A DNA stretch of 64,000 nucleotides from Aquimarina amphilecti (GTDB lineage: Bacteria > Bacteroidota > Bacteroidia > Flavobacteriales > Flavobacteriaceae), in contig NZ_FOAB01000007.1 in NCBI RefSeq assembly GCF_900109375.1, forward strand, positions 310,001 through 374,000. Direction: 5' to 3'. This document shows positions 8,949 to 17,463 of the stretch, one piece after another. Under the pieces are notes generated by a model that saw only the letters and a list, made by a program, of their open reading frames with translations, was not told the origin of the DNA and did no database searches. The first letter of the stretch is position 1. Every line of letters starts with the position of its first letter. Position numbers and translations under genes: made by a program.

Positions 8949-10301
8949 TTATTTCTTTTTGGTAGTTGCTATTTTATCTTCGGGTTGATAATAATTAGGT
9001 GGAAAACCATTTAACTGTCTCCACAATTCGAACCAAATTGGTACGTCTTCGAGTAATGCAATTGTATTAGCTCCTGATCCCACACGCACACCATCTGGCC
9101 AAGGATGATCTTTAGTATCTGGCGAAATTAATACTCTATATTTCCCATTCGGACTAATAAATGTTTCAACAGCAACTATTTTTCCTCCATATGTCCCATA
9201 TGACACATTAGGCCAACCGCTGAAAATGATCGCTGGCCAACCATCAAATTGTACCCTCACCTCTTCACCAATATGCACTAATGGCATATCAATAGGTTTT
9301 ACAAATGTTTCTACTGCCATATCATAATCCGAAGGCATAATTCCTACTAACCTATCTCCTTCTTTGAACGTCTCTCCAATACCAGATTGAATAGCTTTGT
9401 TAATATATCCATTTTGAGGTGCAGTGATGAAATACAAGCCATTTCTTATTTCATAATTGGTATATTGATTTTCTAATTTAGTCACTTGCGCCTCTGCATC
9501 AAATTGACTGGACTGAGCAGTAAATCGATCACTCTGAGATTTAGATATCTTCTCCGCATATTCCGCTTTGATTCTATTCATTTCGATCTGAGCGTTAATT
9601 ACATCATTTTTACTCGCTAGTAACTTATTTTCTTGTGAGATTAATTTTGCCTGAGTTTCTTGTAATTTTAAGCGTTTTGTCTCTACATCAGTCAATGATT
9701 TTAATCCTTCACTTTCTAATTGCTCTGTTCGTTTAAATTGTCTTTCTGCTATTGATATATTAGTCCTTGCAGCTTCGAGGTCAATACTATCACTTTTTAC
9801 TTTCAATCTAGATTGCAATAGTTTATTATCCGCTTGCTTTAATTTTAGAATACGTTCCCTAACTAATGCATCAGCTTGATTACCTAGGGCTTTTACCTTT
9901 TCTCCATAAGAGGTAACAGCCATAGATTTTGCTTTAATTTGTTGTCCAGTTCTAGCAACTAGATTAGGATCAAAGTATTCATTTTTAATCTCTGAAATTC
10001 TTAAAATAGTATCTCCTTTTTTCACAAAATCTCCTTCTCTTACATACCATTGTTCAATTCTTCCAGGTATTGGAGATTGTATTGTCTGGGGGCGCTGATC
10101 TGGTGTTAACGTAGTTACAAAACCTGTCCCAGAGATATTTTGAGTCCAAGGAAAAAATAAAATAATGAAAGTGATAATAGTAAATGCTAATAAAAAACGA
10201 TTAAAATATTTATAATGGTCTTTACCAAACACTTTCTGTGATGCTTTATACCCTAAAATATCCACAGTTTTATTCAGTTTATTATTTGAAATATTTAGCA
10301 T
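8949..10301 (-). CDS. HlyD-family periplasmic adaptor protein
   Basis: A 450-residue membrane fusion protein. One N-terminal transmembrane helix at about 35-52, a lipoyl/barrel-sandwich half (QSPIPGRIEQWYVREGDFVKKGD), a long coiled coil (about 120-290), the second lipoyl half (FITAPQNGYINKAI) and a beta-barrel C-terminus. It bridges the inner membrane ABC protein to the TolC-like channel encoded after it. The C-terminal extension (WFELWRQLNGFPPNYY) is shared by a flavobacterial subgroup as far as I recall. It is 5 bases from the ABC gene. Confidence 0.88.
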   Translation of the reverse strand: MLNISNNKLNKTVDILGYKASQKVFGKDHYKYFNRFLLAFTIITFIILFFPWTQNISGTGFVTTLTPDQRPQTIQSPIPGRIEQWYVREGDFVKKGDTILRISEIKNEYFDPNLVARTGQQIKAKSMAVTSYGEKVKALGNQADALVRERILKLKQADNKLLQSRLKVKSDSIDLEAARTNISIAERQFKRTEQLESEGLKSLTDVETKRLKLQETQAKLISQENKLLASKNDVINAQIEMNRIKAEYAEKISKSQSDRFTAQSSQFDAEAQVTKLENQYTNYEIRNGLYFITAPQNGYINKAIQSGIGETFKEGDRLVGIMPSDYDMAVETFVKPIDMPLVHIGEEVRVQFDGWPAIIFSGWPNVSYGTYGGKIVAVETFISPNGKYRVLISPDTKDHPWPDGVRVGSGANTIALLEDVPIWFELWRQLNGFPPNYYQPEDKIATTKKK

Positions 10302-10306
10302 ACTTT

Positions 10307-11974
10307 CTATTTTTCACTTATTATTTTACCATTATCAACAGTAATAATTCTACCGCAGCGAGATGTCCACTTAGTATTTTCACTAACAACTACCAATGCC
10401 CATGGATTTGCAGGTTCTACTAGAAAATCCATAATTCTTGTTGCCTCAGTTTCATTAAACTGATCTAACGGATCTTTCAAAATCAATAGTTTTGGTTTTG
10501 TTACAATTCCTCTAGCCAATACGATTTTTTTAGAAATTGTATATGGTATTTGTTTCCCCTCTGGATATAACATTGTTAATAATCCTTTTGGTTGCTCTTT
10601 TACGAATTGTAATAGCCCCACTTTCCCTAAAGCCCAATACACTTGTTCACTTGTAATACTGTCATCTCCAAAAGTGATATTCTCTAGAATTGTTCCTTCA
10701 AAAGGGGATTCTTCTGTAAGGGATTGCCCTATATATCCTCTGTAATAATTAAGATTTACACCTTTTAATGAAACATTATTAATGTATATACTTCCAGTAT
10801 CAGGTTCTAATAAACCTGCAATTAATCTTAAAAGAGTAGACTTCCCGGAACCATTAGGTCCTTGTATTAGAATAGTGCAACTCTCCGAAATATTAAGAGA
10901 AACATTGTCGATAATCTTTTTGTCTCTATCTGGTACAGCATAAGAAACCTGATCAAGTTCTATAACGAATCCTTCATCTTTTTTAAAAGGTTTTTCTCCC
11001 TCTTGTGGTTCTAATTGTTTATCTACTACTTGTCCAATTTTTTCTAATGATGTTAGTACATCATAAAAAGACTCTAATCCAACGATAAGTTTTTCTACAG
11101 AAGTAATCACTAATAAAATAATAATTTCTGCTGCTACAAACTGACCTATATTCATTTGTTGATTTAACACCAACACTCCTCCTATTAATAAAAGACCGGC
11201 AGTAACTAATACCTTAAAACCAATCATTTGAATGAATTGCAATACAAGTACTCTAAAATGACTCTCTCTAGAATCTAAATAATCTGCTACCAACGCATCA
11301 TTTTTACTAAGTGCCAGACTAGTTCTTCCTGATAATTTAAAACTTACTATAGATCTAGCTACTTCTTGAATCCAGTGTGCTACCTTATACTTACTTTTTG
11401 ATTCACTAAGACTAGTTTCCAAACCTTTGGTTGCTGTATACTTAAACACTATGTATATCAAAACCAATAATAAAAGACCGTAAATAATAAAAAATGGATG
11501 GTAAAAGGATAATAGCAATAATCCAAATATTATTTGTACCAAAGCCGTTGGAAAATCCACAAGTATCTTTGATAATCCTTTTTGTATAGTTAATGTATCA
11601 AAAAAACGATTTGCTAATTCTGGCGGATAATAGTTACGTAATTCACTCATTTTTATCTTTGGAAATCTATAAGTAAATTCAAAAGAAGCTCTAGTAAAAA
11701 TCTTTTGTTGCACGTTTTCGATGATTCTAATTTGCATAAACTGCAGAATACCCACGAATAGAACACCCGCTGTTACTAAAATTACCAGAATCACCCAAGA
11801 AGTACTTACCTGCGCACCTTGTAATAAATTGATAATAGCCTGTATCCCCAAAGGAAGAGACAAACTTACTAGTCCTGCAAAAATTGCATAATAAAATATC
11901 TGTAGGATATCTCTTTTATCAAGTTTTAAGAGGCCCATAAGACGCTGCCAAGCGGTCAGTATGTTTTTAGACAT
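10307..11974 (-). CDS. Type I secretion-like ABC exporter with a degenerate nucleotide-binding domain
   Basis: A 555-residue half-transporter: about six membrane helices in residues 20-310, then an ATPase domain. Walker A is intact (GPNGSGKST, Lys378) and a Q-loop (YIGQ) is present. The signature motif LSGGQ is replaced by YTISKK. Walker B reads LLILKDP, so the Asp is Lys500 and the catalytic Glu is Asp501. The switch His is Glu532 (VVVSEN). By family knowledge a homodimer with these changes should hydrolyse ATP poorly or not at all. There is no C39 peptidase domain. It starts within the end of the TetR gene (8-base overlap) and is followed by HlyD and TolC genes, so it belongs to a tripartite system. 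Either it pairs with another subunit or it works in an unusual way. Confidence 0.85.
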   Translation of the reverse strand: MSKNILTAWQRLMGLLKLDKRDILQIFYYAIFAGLVSLSLPLGIQAIINLLQGAQVSTSWVILVILVTAGVLFVGILQFMQIRIIENVQQKIFTRASFEFTYRFPKIKMSELRNYYPPELANRFFDTLTIQKGLSKILVDFPTALVQIIFGLLLLSFYHPFFIIYGLLLLVLIYIVFKYTATKGLETSLSESKSKYKVAHWIQEVARSIVSFKLSGRTSLALSKNDALVADYLDSRESHFRVLVLQFIQMIGFKVLVTAGLLLIGGVLVLNQQMNIGQFVAAEIIILLVITSVEKLIVGLESFYDVLTSLEKIGQVVDKQLEPQEGEKPFKKDEGFVIELDQVSYAVPDRDKKIIDNVSLNISESCTILIQGPNGSGKSTLLRLIAGLLEPDTGSIYINNVSLKGVNLNYYRGYIGQSLTEESPFEGTILENITFGDDSITSEQVYWALGKVGLLQFVKEQPKGLLTMLYPEGKQIPYTISKKIVLARGIVTKPKLLILKDPLDQFNETEATRIMDFLVEPANPWALVVVSENTKWTSRCGRIITVDNGKIISEK

Positions 11975-12653
11975 TCTTTTTATAGTTTAAAGAATTAAAT
12001 ACTAAGTCAATAAAATAAGTAGTTGGGGTAATTTTATCATCGCAATCCGTTAAAGAAGAAAAATGATCCCTTAAGAAATGTTGATGTAAAGTACCTTCTG
12101 TAACAGTGCTTGCCAAACTGGTTGGAAAACGATATGCACTATCTACTTCAATAATTATATCTTTAATTCGGTTCACCAATCTTTTGTATATCGAAAAATA
12201 GCCTTCTTTATTCTCATTATCAACCTCTTTAGTTAAATATGATTTCGAATATTCATTAATAACAATTTTGTTTAATAATACTTCATTGATATGAGAAAAA
12301 GAAGAATCTTCCTTTGTTGTTCTAGTAATAATTTCAACAGCTTTAGTCAACTTTTCTTTAGAATCAGAAATACTATTAGTAGTAAATACTAACTGGTATT
12401 CTAACCATCCCCAATACCAAGAAGTAAGATATAATAGGAGTTTATGTTTATTCTCGAAATACCTATATATAGAACTCTCATTAGACCCTATTTTTGCCCC
12501 TAATTTTTTGAATGTAAAACTATCAAAACCAATTTCATCAATTAATAAAATACTATGCTCTACAATCTTCTTACCCAAAGTAGAAGATTCTGGATCCTTT
12601 AGATATATATTATTGTTGATATTAACTTTTAAGTCTTGAAGTAAATATTTCAT
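11967..12653 (-). CDS. TetR-family transcriptional regulator of the exporter operon
   Basis: A 228-residue protein with an N-terminal helix-turn-helix (residues 46-70, FTFKKLGAKIGSNESSIYRY, a recognisable TetR pattern) and a divergent helical ligand domain. The open frame extends to 12707, but the extra N-terminus would be a hydrophobic stretch not expected in TetR; the Met at 12653 is preferred. First gene of the operon and overlapping the ABC gene by 8 bases, so it probably controls its own expression and that of the exporter. No clear palindromic operator was seen in 12654-12802. Confidence 0.75.
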   Translation of the reverse strand: MKYLLQDLKVNINNNIYLKDPESSTLGKKIVEHSILLIDEIGFDSFTFKKLGAKIGSNESSIYRYFENKHKLLLYLTSWYWGWLEYQLVFTTNSISDSKEKLTKAVEIITRTTKEDSSFSHINEVLLNKIVINEYSKSYLTKEVDNENKEGYFSIYKRLVNRIKDIIIEVDSAYRFPTSLASTVTEGTLHQHFLRDHFSSLTDCDDKITPTTYFIDLVFNSLNYKKNV

Positions 12654-12802
12654 AACTAAAACTATTTTGCTCAAAAATAATAGTATTACTATTAATGTGT
12701 AATACATTAACTATTATTTAACCAAAATTTATGTTTTTCTGTTAATCAAATAAATGTAAATTTAGTCCATCATCTCACTCAATTAACTAAATATACGAAC
12801 AC

Positions 12803-13159
12803 ATGAAAAACTTATTATTCATTGCATTTTTATCAGTATTAACAATAAATGCTCAAGAGACCATAGTATTATCTCCCAATACAATTACAATTGGAGATAT
12901 TCTAACTTTAGGAAAACCTTCAGGAAAAACTTATAAGCATATTATATTTCCGCGATCCAATTTTATTATTAAAAAGGGAGGAACTACTAACTTTAAAAAT
13001 TTAGAAGGATTGCCAGTTATCATAACCAGTACAGAAGTTAGAGACGAAAAAACAATTATTTCTATTAAAAGAAAAGACGGAAAGCAATTCCTAAACAGTA
13101 TTCGTATTGTAAACGTAGATTTTAAAGCTGCGTTAAACGCAAAAGAAATTTTTCAGTAA
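12803..13159 (+). CDS. Small secreted protein of unknown function
   Basis: 118 residues with a good signal peptide (MKNLLFIAFLSVLTINAQ) and a beta-rich mature part. Not recognised. It lies divergent from the exporter operon with a 149-base gap, which may hold both promoters. Near the middle, a KKGGTTNFKNLEG stretch followed by VIITSTEVRDEKT looks like a small beta sandwich or barrel. A periplasmic or surface location is inferred from the signal peptide. Confidence 0.7.
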   Translation: MKNLLFIAFLSVLTINAQETIVLSPNTITIGDILTLGKPSGKTYKHIIFPRSNFIIKKGGTTNFKNLEGLPVIITSTEVRDEKTIISIKRKDGKQFLNSIRIVNVDFKAALNAKEIFQ

Positions 13160-13199
13160 AGCAAAGCGAGTAATAGTCAAATAGCTTATGGTAACAATA

Positions 13200-13550
13200 T
13201 TATTTATTAACTATTTCCAGAAGTTTATCTTTGATATCCTGATCATCTAAATATTGTAGTAAAACCTGTTTAAAATGATCTTTTTTACCGTAGGTAACTC
13301 CAGATTCTTGAACGAGAAGCTCATCTTTTAACATATCCCCTTCTCCAGTTACTAACCAAACAGGATTAATTTCTGTATACAATTGTATAATCTTTTCTAT
13401 AAAATCACCTCCAATATTGCTATTAGCGGACTGTAATCGATGTAAATACCCAGCACTTGCTCCGATAGAAAGACTAAAGCTCCTAAGACTTATGCCTAAA
13501 TGAGCGGCAAAAACAATAACTCTATCTAAAATTTTATCTTTTTTATCCAA
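13200..13550 (-). CDS. XRE/CI-type helix-turn-helix regulator
   Basis: 116 residues. The N-terminal half (about 1-70) is a lambda-repressor-like DNA-binding domain of the kind found in phage CI-like proteins (GISLRSFSLSIGASAGYLHRL, then NIGGDFIEKIIQLYTEINPVWLVTGEG). The ending INPVWLVTGEGDM is very common in Bacteroidota phage-type repressors. The C-terminal part is short and lacks a peptidase domain. It lies divergent from the small gene at 13662, with AT-rich imperfect dyads between them. Confidence 0.8.
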   Translation of the reverse strand: MDKKDKILDRVIVFAAHLGISLRSFSLSIGASAGYLHRLQSANSNIGGDFIEKIIQLYTEINPVWLVTGEGDMLKDELLVQESGVTYGKKDHFKQVLLQYLDDQDIKDKLLEIVNK

Positions 13551-13569
13551 AATATTGATTGTTATTTGC

Positions 13570-13601
13570 GTATATCTAATATTTTATATAATATTGTATA
13601 C
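13570..13601. promoter_or_regulatory. Imperfect AT-rich dyad between two divergent regulators
   Basis: GTATA ... TATAC ends with repeated AATATT blocks inside. It lies between the XRE gene (start 13550) and the gene starting at 13662. The symmetry is imperfect and the sequence AT-rich, so it may be chance. Confidence 0.25.
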
Positions 13602-13661
13602 CAAAACGATAACATTACATTCACAAAGATACTTATACCTAAAACATTAGCCAACTTATTT

Positions 13662-13928
13662 ATGATAACACCTGAAGAACGTACAGCGATCTTAAAGGTT
13701 ATTGGAAGCAAACACGTAAAGAAAATACAAGCTTATCTAAACCAACACAAGATTTATAGTTCCCCTGAAAAACCATATTCGAAAACAAGTATATCCTACA
13801 TTCTTTCGGGTGAAAGAGAAAATGAAATTGTAGAGAATGCCATCTTTGCCTATGCACATCAAAAAATGATAGAAAAAGAAAAACAACAAGAATTACGAGA
13901 TCTGATTGTTTCAAAACAAAAATTATAA
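13662..13928 (+). CDS. Small putative DNA-binding protein, 89 residues
   Basis: The open frame extends upstream to 13566, but the Met at 13662 fits better: the upstream stretch is not conserved-looking, and the sequence from MITPEERTAILKVIGSKH reads as a folded helical domain. The pattern SKTSISYILSGERENEIVENAIF resembles the recognition part of XRE-type DNA-binding proteins (a helix followed by VLSG-R-N). Divergent from the XRE gene at 13200-13550. Function not known; a regulator is the best guess. Confidence 0.6.
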   Translation: MITPEERTAILKVIGSKHVKKIQAYLNQHKIYSSPEKPYSKTSISYILSGERENEIVENAIFAYAHQKMIEKEKQQELRDLIVSKQKL

Positions 13929-13996
13929 CTCAAAACCAGAATACTTGTCTAGATACCTTGTAATTTTGCATCTATACTCACGTAAACCAAGGTATT

Positions 13997-14377
13997 TTGG
14001 ACAAGGATAATTTAAGAGACATAAAGGATCGAAAAGATATCGAACAAATTCTATGGGCTTTTTATAAAAAAGCATTGAAAGATTCTAACATTGGTGTATT
14101 CTTTACAGAAATAGTAAAGGTTAACTTAGAAACTCATATGCCTCATATTTCAGACTTTTGGGAACAACAATTATTTTACTCAGGAAACTACAAAAAAAAT
14201 GTATTACAAATCCATCAAAATCTACACCTAAAAAAGGCAATGGAGAAAATTCATTTTGACATTTGGCTAGCTCTATTTACTACAGTAGTAGATAATAACT
14301 TTAACGGCGAAAAAGCTGAACTTATGAAAACACGTGCCTTATCTATTGCAACAGTAATTCAATTAAAAAGCAAATAA
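13997..14377 (+). CDS. Truncated hemoglobin (group III-like)
   Basis: 126 residues, the usual size of a truncated globin. It has the helix pattern of group III: FYKKALKDSNIGVFF early, FWEQQLFYSGNY in the middle, and a following His (IHQNLHLKK) as proximal heme ligand candidate. Group III globins are thought to deal with NO or O2 chemistry, though the exact role is unsettled. No ATG lies near the expected start; TTG at 13997 is used, as this gives the family N-terminus. An imperfect hairpin follows at 14410-14433. Confidence 0.75.
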   Translation: MDKDNLRDIKDRKDIEQILWAFYKKALKDSNIGVFFTEIVKVNLETHMPHISDFWEQQLFYSGNYKKNVLQIHQNLHLKKAMEKIHFDIWLALFTTVVDNNFNGEKAELMKTRALSIATVIQLKSK

Positions 14378-14409
14378 TACTCAACATATTGTATATTAGG
14401 CATCGTATA

Positions 14410-14433
14410 ATTTATTATGCTTGCATAGTAAAT
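14410..14433 (+). terminator. Hairpin after the globin gene
   Basis: 11-base arms with one mismatch around a TT centre (ATTTATTATGC / GCATAGTAAAT), followed by TTCGTTTTT. AT-rich, so weak; it lies 33 bases after the globin stop. Confidence 0.35.
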
Positions 14434-14481
14434 TTCGTTTTTAATAATTATCTTCTATAAACACAAGCTAAAAGAAGAAGG

Positions 14482-15540
14482 ATGCACATCAAAATAACAG
14501 GCTCAGGAAGCTATATTCCTACAGAGGTTATATTAAATGAAGATTTCAAAAACCATCATTTTTTTAACTCGGGAGGTACTCAAATCAATAATTCTAACAC
14601 TGTAATCATTGATAAATTTAAAAAGATTACAGGCATTGAAGAGCGTAGATATGCATCCAAAGAATTAAATACATCAGATATTGCTTTTCTAGCAGCAGAA
14701 AAAGCTATTAAAGATGCTGATATAGATAAAGAAACTCTAGATTACATTATAGTTGCTCATAATTTCGGTGATGTTGATAAAAACTCTTCCCAAGCGGATA
14801 CGGTTCCAAGTCTTGCGGCAAGGGTAAAACACCTTTTAAAAATTAAAAATCCTTATTGTGTTGCGTATGATGTTTTATTCGGATGTCCTGGTTGGATAGA
14901 AGGGGTAATACAAGCTGTTTCCTTTATAAAAAGTGGTATGGCGAGAAAGTGTTTAGTAATAGGAGCAGAAACATTATCACGTGTTATAGATAAGTATGAT
15001 AGAGATTCTATGATTTACTCAGATGGATCGGGCGCAACTGTTATTGAAGTAACTGATAAACCTGGCGGAATATTATCTTCAGTTAGTGCTTCGCACACCC
15101 TAGAAGAGGCTAATTTTTTGTTTTTTGGAGACACTTACAACAATACAATGAATGATCCAACAAAATACATTAAAATGCACGGTCGTAAGATTTATGAGTT
15201 CGCCTTGACTCATGTGCCGTTAGCAATGAAAAAATGCATAGACAACACTAAAATTGACATCTCCGAAGTTGATAAAATTCTTATTCATCAAGCCAACGAA
15301 AAAATGGATGAAGCGATTATAAAAAGATTCTATGAATTATATGAAAAAGAAGTTCCGGATAACATAATGCCGATGAGTATTCAGAAACTTGGAAACAGTA
15401 GTGTAGCTACTATTCCAACATTATATGATATGATCCTAAAAGACAAAATTAAAGATCAGTCCATACATCACGGAGACTTGTTATTATTTGCCAGTGTTGG
15501 TGCAGGCATGAATATTAATGCATTTCTTTATCAATTCTAA
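14482..15540 (+). CDS. Beta-ketoacyl-ACP synthase III family protein
   Basis: 352 residues with the thiolase-fold KAS III layout. The catalytic triad is visible: Cys135 (FGCPGW), His269 (IHQAN) and Asn305 (LGNSSVATIP). FabH starts fatty acid chains by condensing acetyl-CoA with malonyl-ACP; this copy is divergent (long N-terminal insert around residues 25-45, HHFFNSGGTQINNS) and sits with a methyltransferase and a glycosyltransferase rather than fab genes. A role in a special lipid or secondary product is therefore possible. A purine-rich AGAAGAAGG lies just before the ATG. Confidence 0.85.
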   Translation: MHIKITGSGSYIPTEVILNEDFKNHHFFNSGGTQINNSNTVIIDKFKKITGIEERRYASKELNTSDIAFLAAEKAIKDADIDKETLDYIIVAHNFGDVDKNSSQADTVPSLAARVKHLLKIKNPYCVAYDVLFGCPGWIEGVIQAVSFIKSGMARKCLVIGAETLSRVIDKYDRDSMIYSDGSGATVIEVTDKPGGILSSVSASHTLEEANFLFFGDTYNNTMNDPTKYIKMHGRKIYEFALTHVPLAMKKCIDNTKIDISEVDKILIHQANEKMDEAIIKRFYELYEKEVPDNIMPMSIQKLGNSSVATIPTLYDMILKDKIKDQSIHHGDLLLFASVGAGMNINAFLYQF

Positions 15541-15633
15541 TCTCTTTTACAAAATTCTCTAAAGGAACCCAAGGTAATGTCTGTAATTGTCTATTTTTAC
15601 AACTTATAATTATTAGACAGTAACTATTTACAG

Positions 15634-16155
15634 ATGTACGAAGGGACTTTTCCTCACAAAAGGTATAAAGAAACATTAGAATTTTTAAGAGAGCACATTG
15701 CTGCTCCAGCAACAATACTGGACTTAGGTGTACATAATCCATTTGTAGACTTTATGCAAAAAGAAGGATATACTGTAAGCAATACATCTGGCGAAGATCT
15801 CGATCTACATACCGAAGCTGTACAACAAAGTGAAGCTGAAATTGTTACCGCATTTGAAATTTTTGAACATCTGATTGCTCCGTTTAATGTATTACGTGAT
15901 ATGAAGGCAACTAAATTAGTTACTTCTATTCCATTAAAATTATGGTTTGCACCAGCTTACAGAAGTAAAACAGATCCTTGGGATCGTCATTATCACGAAT
16001 TTGAAGATTGGCAATTCGATTGGTTATTGGAAAAAGCTGGATGGGAGATAAAAGCCAAAAAGAAATGGACACATCCAATCAAAAAAATTGGTTTTAGACC
16101 TTTGCTTCGATATTTTACCCCCAGATACTACATTGTGTATGCAGAGAGAAAATAG
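15634..16155 (+). CDS. Class I SAM-dependent methyltransferase-like protein
   Basis: 173 residues. The region TILDLGVHNPFVDFMQKEGY corresponds to motif I, although the usual GxGxG is altered to GVHNP. FEIFEHLIAPFNVLRD is typical of motif post-II in class I methyltransferases. Hydrophobic FAPAYRSKTDPWDRHYHEFEDWQFDWLL follows. Short for the family, but it seems complete. It lies between the KAS III-like and glycosyltransferase genes, with 93 and 21 base gaps, and may be part of the same unit. Substrate unknown. Confidence 0.7.
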   Translation: MYEGTFPHKRYKETLEFLREHIAAPATILDLGVHNPFVDFMQKEGYTVSNTSGEDLDLHTEAVQQSEAEIVTAFEIFEHLIAPFNVLRDMKATKLVTSIPLKLWFAPAYRSKTDPWDRHYHEFEDWQFDWLLEKAGWEIKAKKKWTHPIKKIGFRPLLRYFTPRYYIVYAERK

Positions 16156-16176
16156 ATTATATTAATTACTATACTT

Positions 16177-17031
16177 TTGAACATCTATATCGTCATACCG
16201 GCTCATAATGAGGAATTATTAATTTCTAAAACCTTAGAATCTTTAGTATTTCAAACATTTCTTCCAAAAAAAATAGTTGTAGTTAATGATAACTCTACTG
16301 ACAATACAGAAAATGTAGTCCAAGAATTCATTAACCAATATTCATATATCTCAGTAGTGAATACAAATTCTTCTCAAGATCATATGCCCGGAAGCAAAGT
16401 TATTAATGCTTTCTATCAAGGATATAAAACTCTAGATGACCAGTATGATGTGATTTGTAAGTTTGACGCAGATCTTATTTTCCCAAAAAACTATCTAGAA
16501 ACTCTAAAAAAACACTTCCAAGAAAACCCAAAAACAGGAATGTTTGGTGGTTTCTGTTATATTCAAAAAAATGATAGCTGGATCTTAGAAAATTTAACTA
16601 ATAAAGATCATATAAGAGGTGCACTAAAAGCTTATAAAAAAATTTGTTTCCAAGACATTGGAGGACTAAAACCTGCAATGGGATGGGATACTGTGGATGA
16701 ATTATTAGCGCAATATCATAACTGGAAAATCAAAACTGATGAGTCTTTAAAGGTTAAACACTTAAAACCAACAGGAAACACCTATAATCCAAAAGCCAAA
16801 TACAAACAAGGGGAAGCATTCTATAAAATGCGTTATGGTTTTATTATTACGCTAATCGCATCCATCAAACTAGCTTTACTTAAAAAACAACCTAAATTAA
16901 TCATTGATTATTTAGCAGGTTTTTTTAAAGCAAAAAAAGCTCAACAACCATATATAGTCTCTCAACCAGAAGGAGATTTCATTCGCAAACTAAGATGGGG
17001 AAAAATCCTCCAAAAGTTATTTAAATCTTAA
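16177..17031 (+). CDS. Family 2 glycosyltransferase
   Basis: 284 residues, GT-A fold: IVIPAHNEELLISKTLESL at the N-terminus, VVNDNSTDNT, then the DxD-type FDADLIFPKNY, and an acceptor-side GWDTVDELLAQ. The start is TTG at 16177, directly before the conserved N-terminus; no ATG is available. It lies 21 bases after the methyltransferase gene. It transfers a sugar from a nucleotide donor to an unknown acceptor. No membrane helices are evident. Confidence 0.82.
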   Translation: MNIYIVIPAHNEELLISKTLESLVFQTFLPKKIVVVNDNSTDNTENVVQEFINQYSYISVVNTNSSQDHMPGSKVINAFYQGYKTLDDQYDVICKFDADLIFPKNYLETLKKHFQENPKTGMFGGFCYIQKNDSWILENLTNKDHIRGALKAYKKICFQDIGGLKPAMGWDTVDELLAQYHNWKIKTDESLKVKHLKPTGNTYNPKAKYKQGEAFYKMRYGFIITLIASIKLALLKKQPKLIIDYLAGFFKAKKAQQPYIVSQPEGDFIRKLRWGKILQKLFKS

Positions 17032-17105
17032 AAAACACCTCCTATACTTATTCTAAATAATCCTTTTTTTAAATTAAGTAATTATTAATTTAAAAACATA
17101 AGAAT

Positions 17106-17255
17106 ATGTTACACAAAATCTTAAGCCTAAAAGGAGTAGAAATCTTAAAAAAAGAGCAGCAAAAAACTCTTAAAGGTGGTTATCAATGCGATTATTGGAC
17201 CTGTCTGCATTGGGATCAACTTATTTTAGCACCTGCTTGTGACTGTGACTCATAA
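17106..17255 (+). CDS. Double-glycine-leader peptide with a four-cysteine core (putative RiPP or bacteriocin precursor)
   Basis: A 49-residue gene. The leader (residues 1-25) reads MLHKILSLKGVEILKKEQQK then TLKGG. It matches the pattern of flavobacterial GG-leader peptides (ILSLKGV-x-x-L-x-K-x-EQ-x-x-x-x-GG). Cleavage after Gly25 would release a 24-residue core with Cys28, Cys33, Cys45 and Cys47, two Trp (31, 36) and an acidic tail (CDCDS). Disulfides or another modification are possible. The upstream region is AT-rich as expected for a promoter, and a hairpin terminator follows. No C39-peptidase ABC exporter, lanthionine synthetase or radical SAM gene lies in the window, so processing must be done elsewhere if it occurs. 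Confidence 0.7.
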   Translation: MLHKILSLKGVEILKKEQQKTLKGGYQCDYWTCLHWDQLILAPACDCDS

Positions 17256-17267
17256 ACAAATTATTAA

Positions 17268-17300
17268 AAAAGCTACAATGTTTAAAACACTGTAGCTTTT
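17268..17300 (+). terminator. Intrinsic terminator of the peptide gene
   Basis: 14-base arms with one mismatch (AAAAGCTACAATGT and ACACTGTAGCTTTT) around a short loop, 13 bases after the peptide stop and ending in TTTT. It supports the peptide as a discrete transcript. Confidence 0.75.
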
Positions 17301-17463
17301 AATTTACTATTTAATTTTATGCATTGTTTAAGACTTGGTTATTATAAAAAATAGGACTAAATTGCTCCCACACACAACTTACCGGTATTCACTTCTAATG
17401 AAGCATTAAACGATTTAGTAGTTTAATGGGAAATGTTTAGTACAAATATTTCAAAACAAACTA

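Noticed and set aside
13699..13914. Minus-strand ORF of 71 codons
   Set aside because: Overlaps the better-supported plus-strand gene at 13662 and has no recognisable features.
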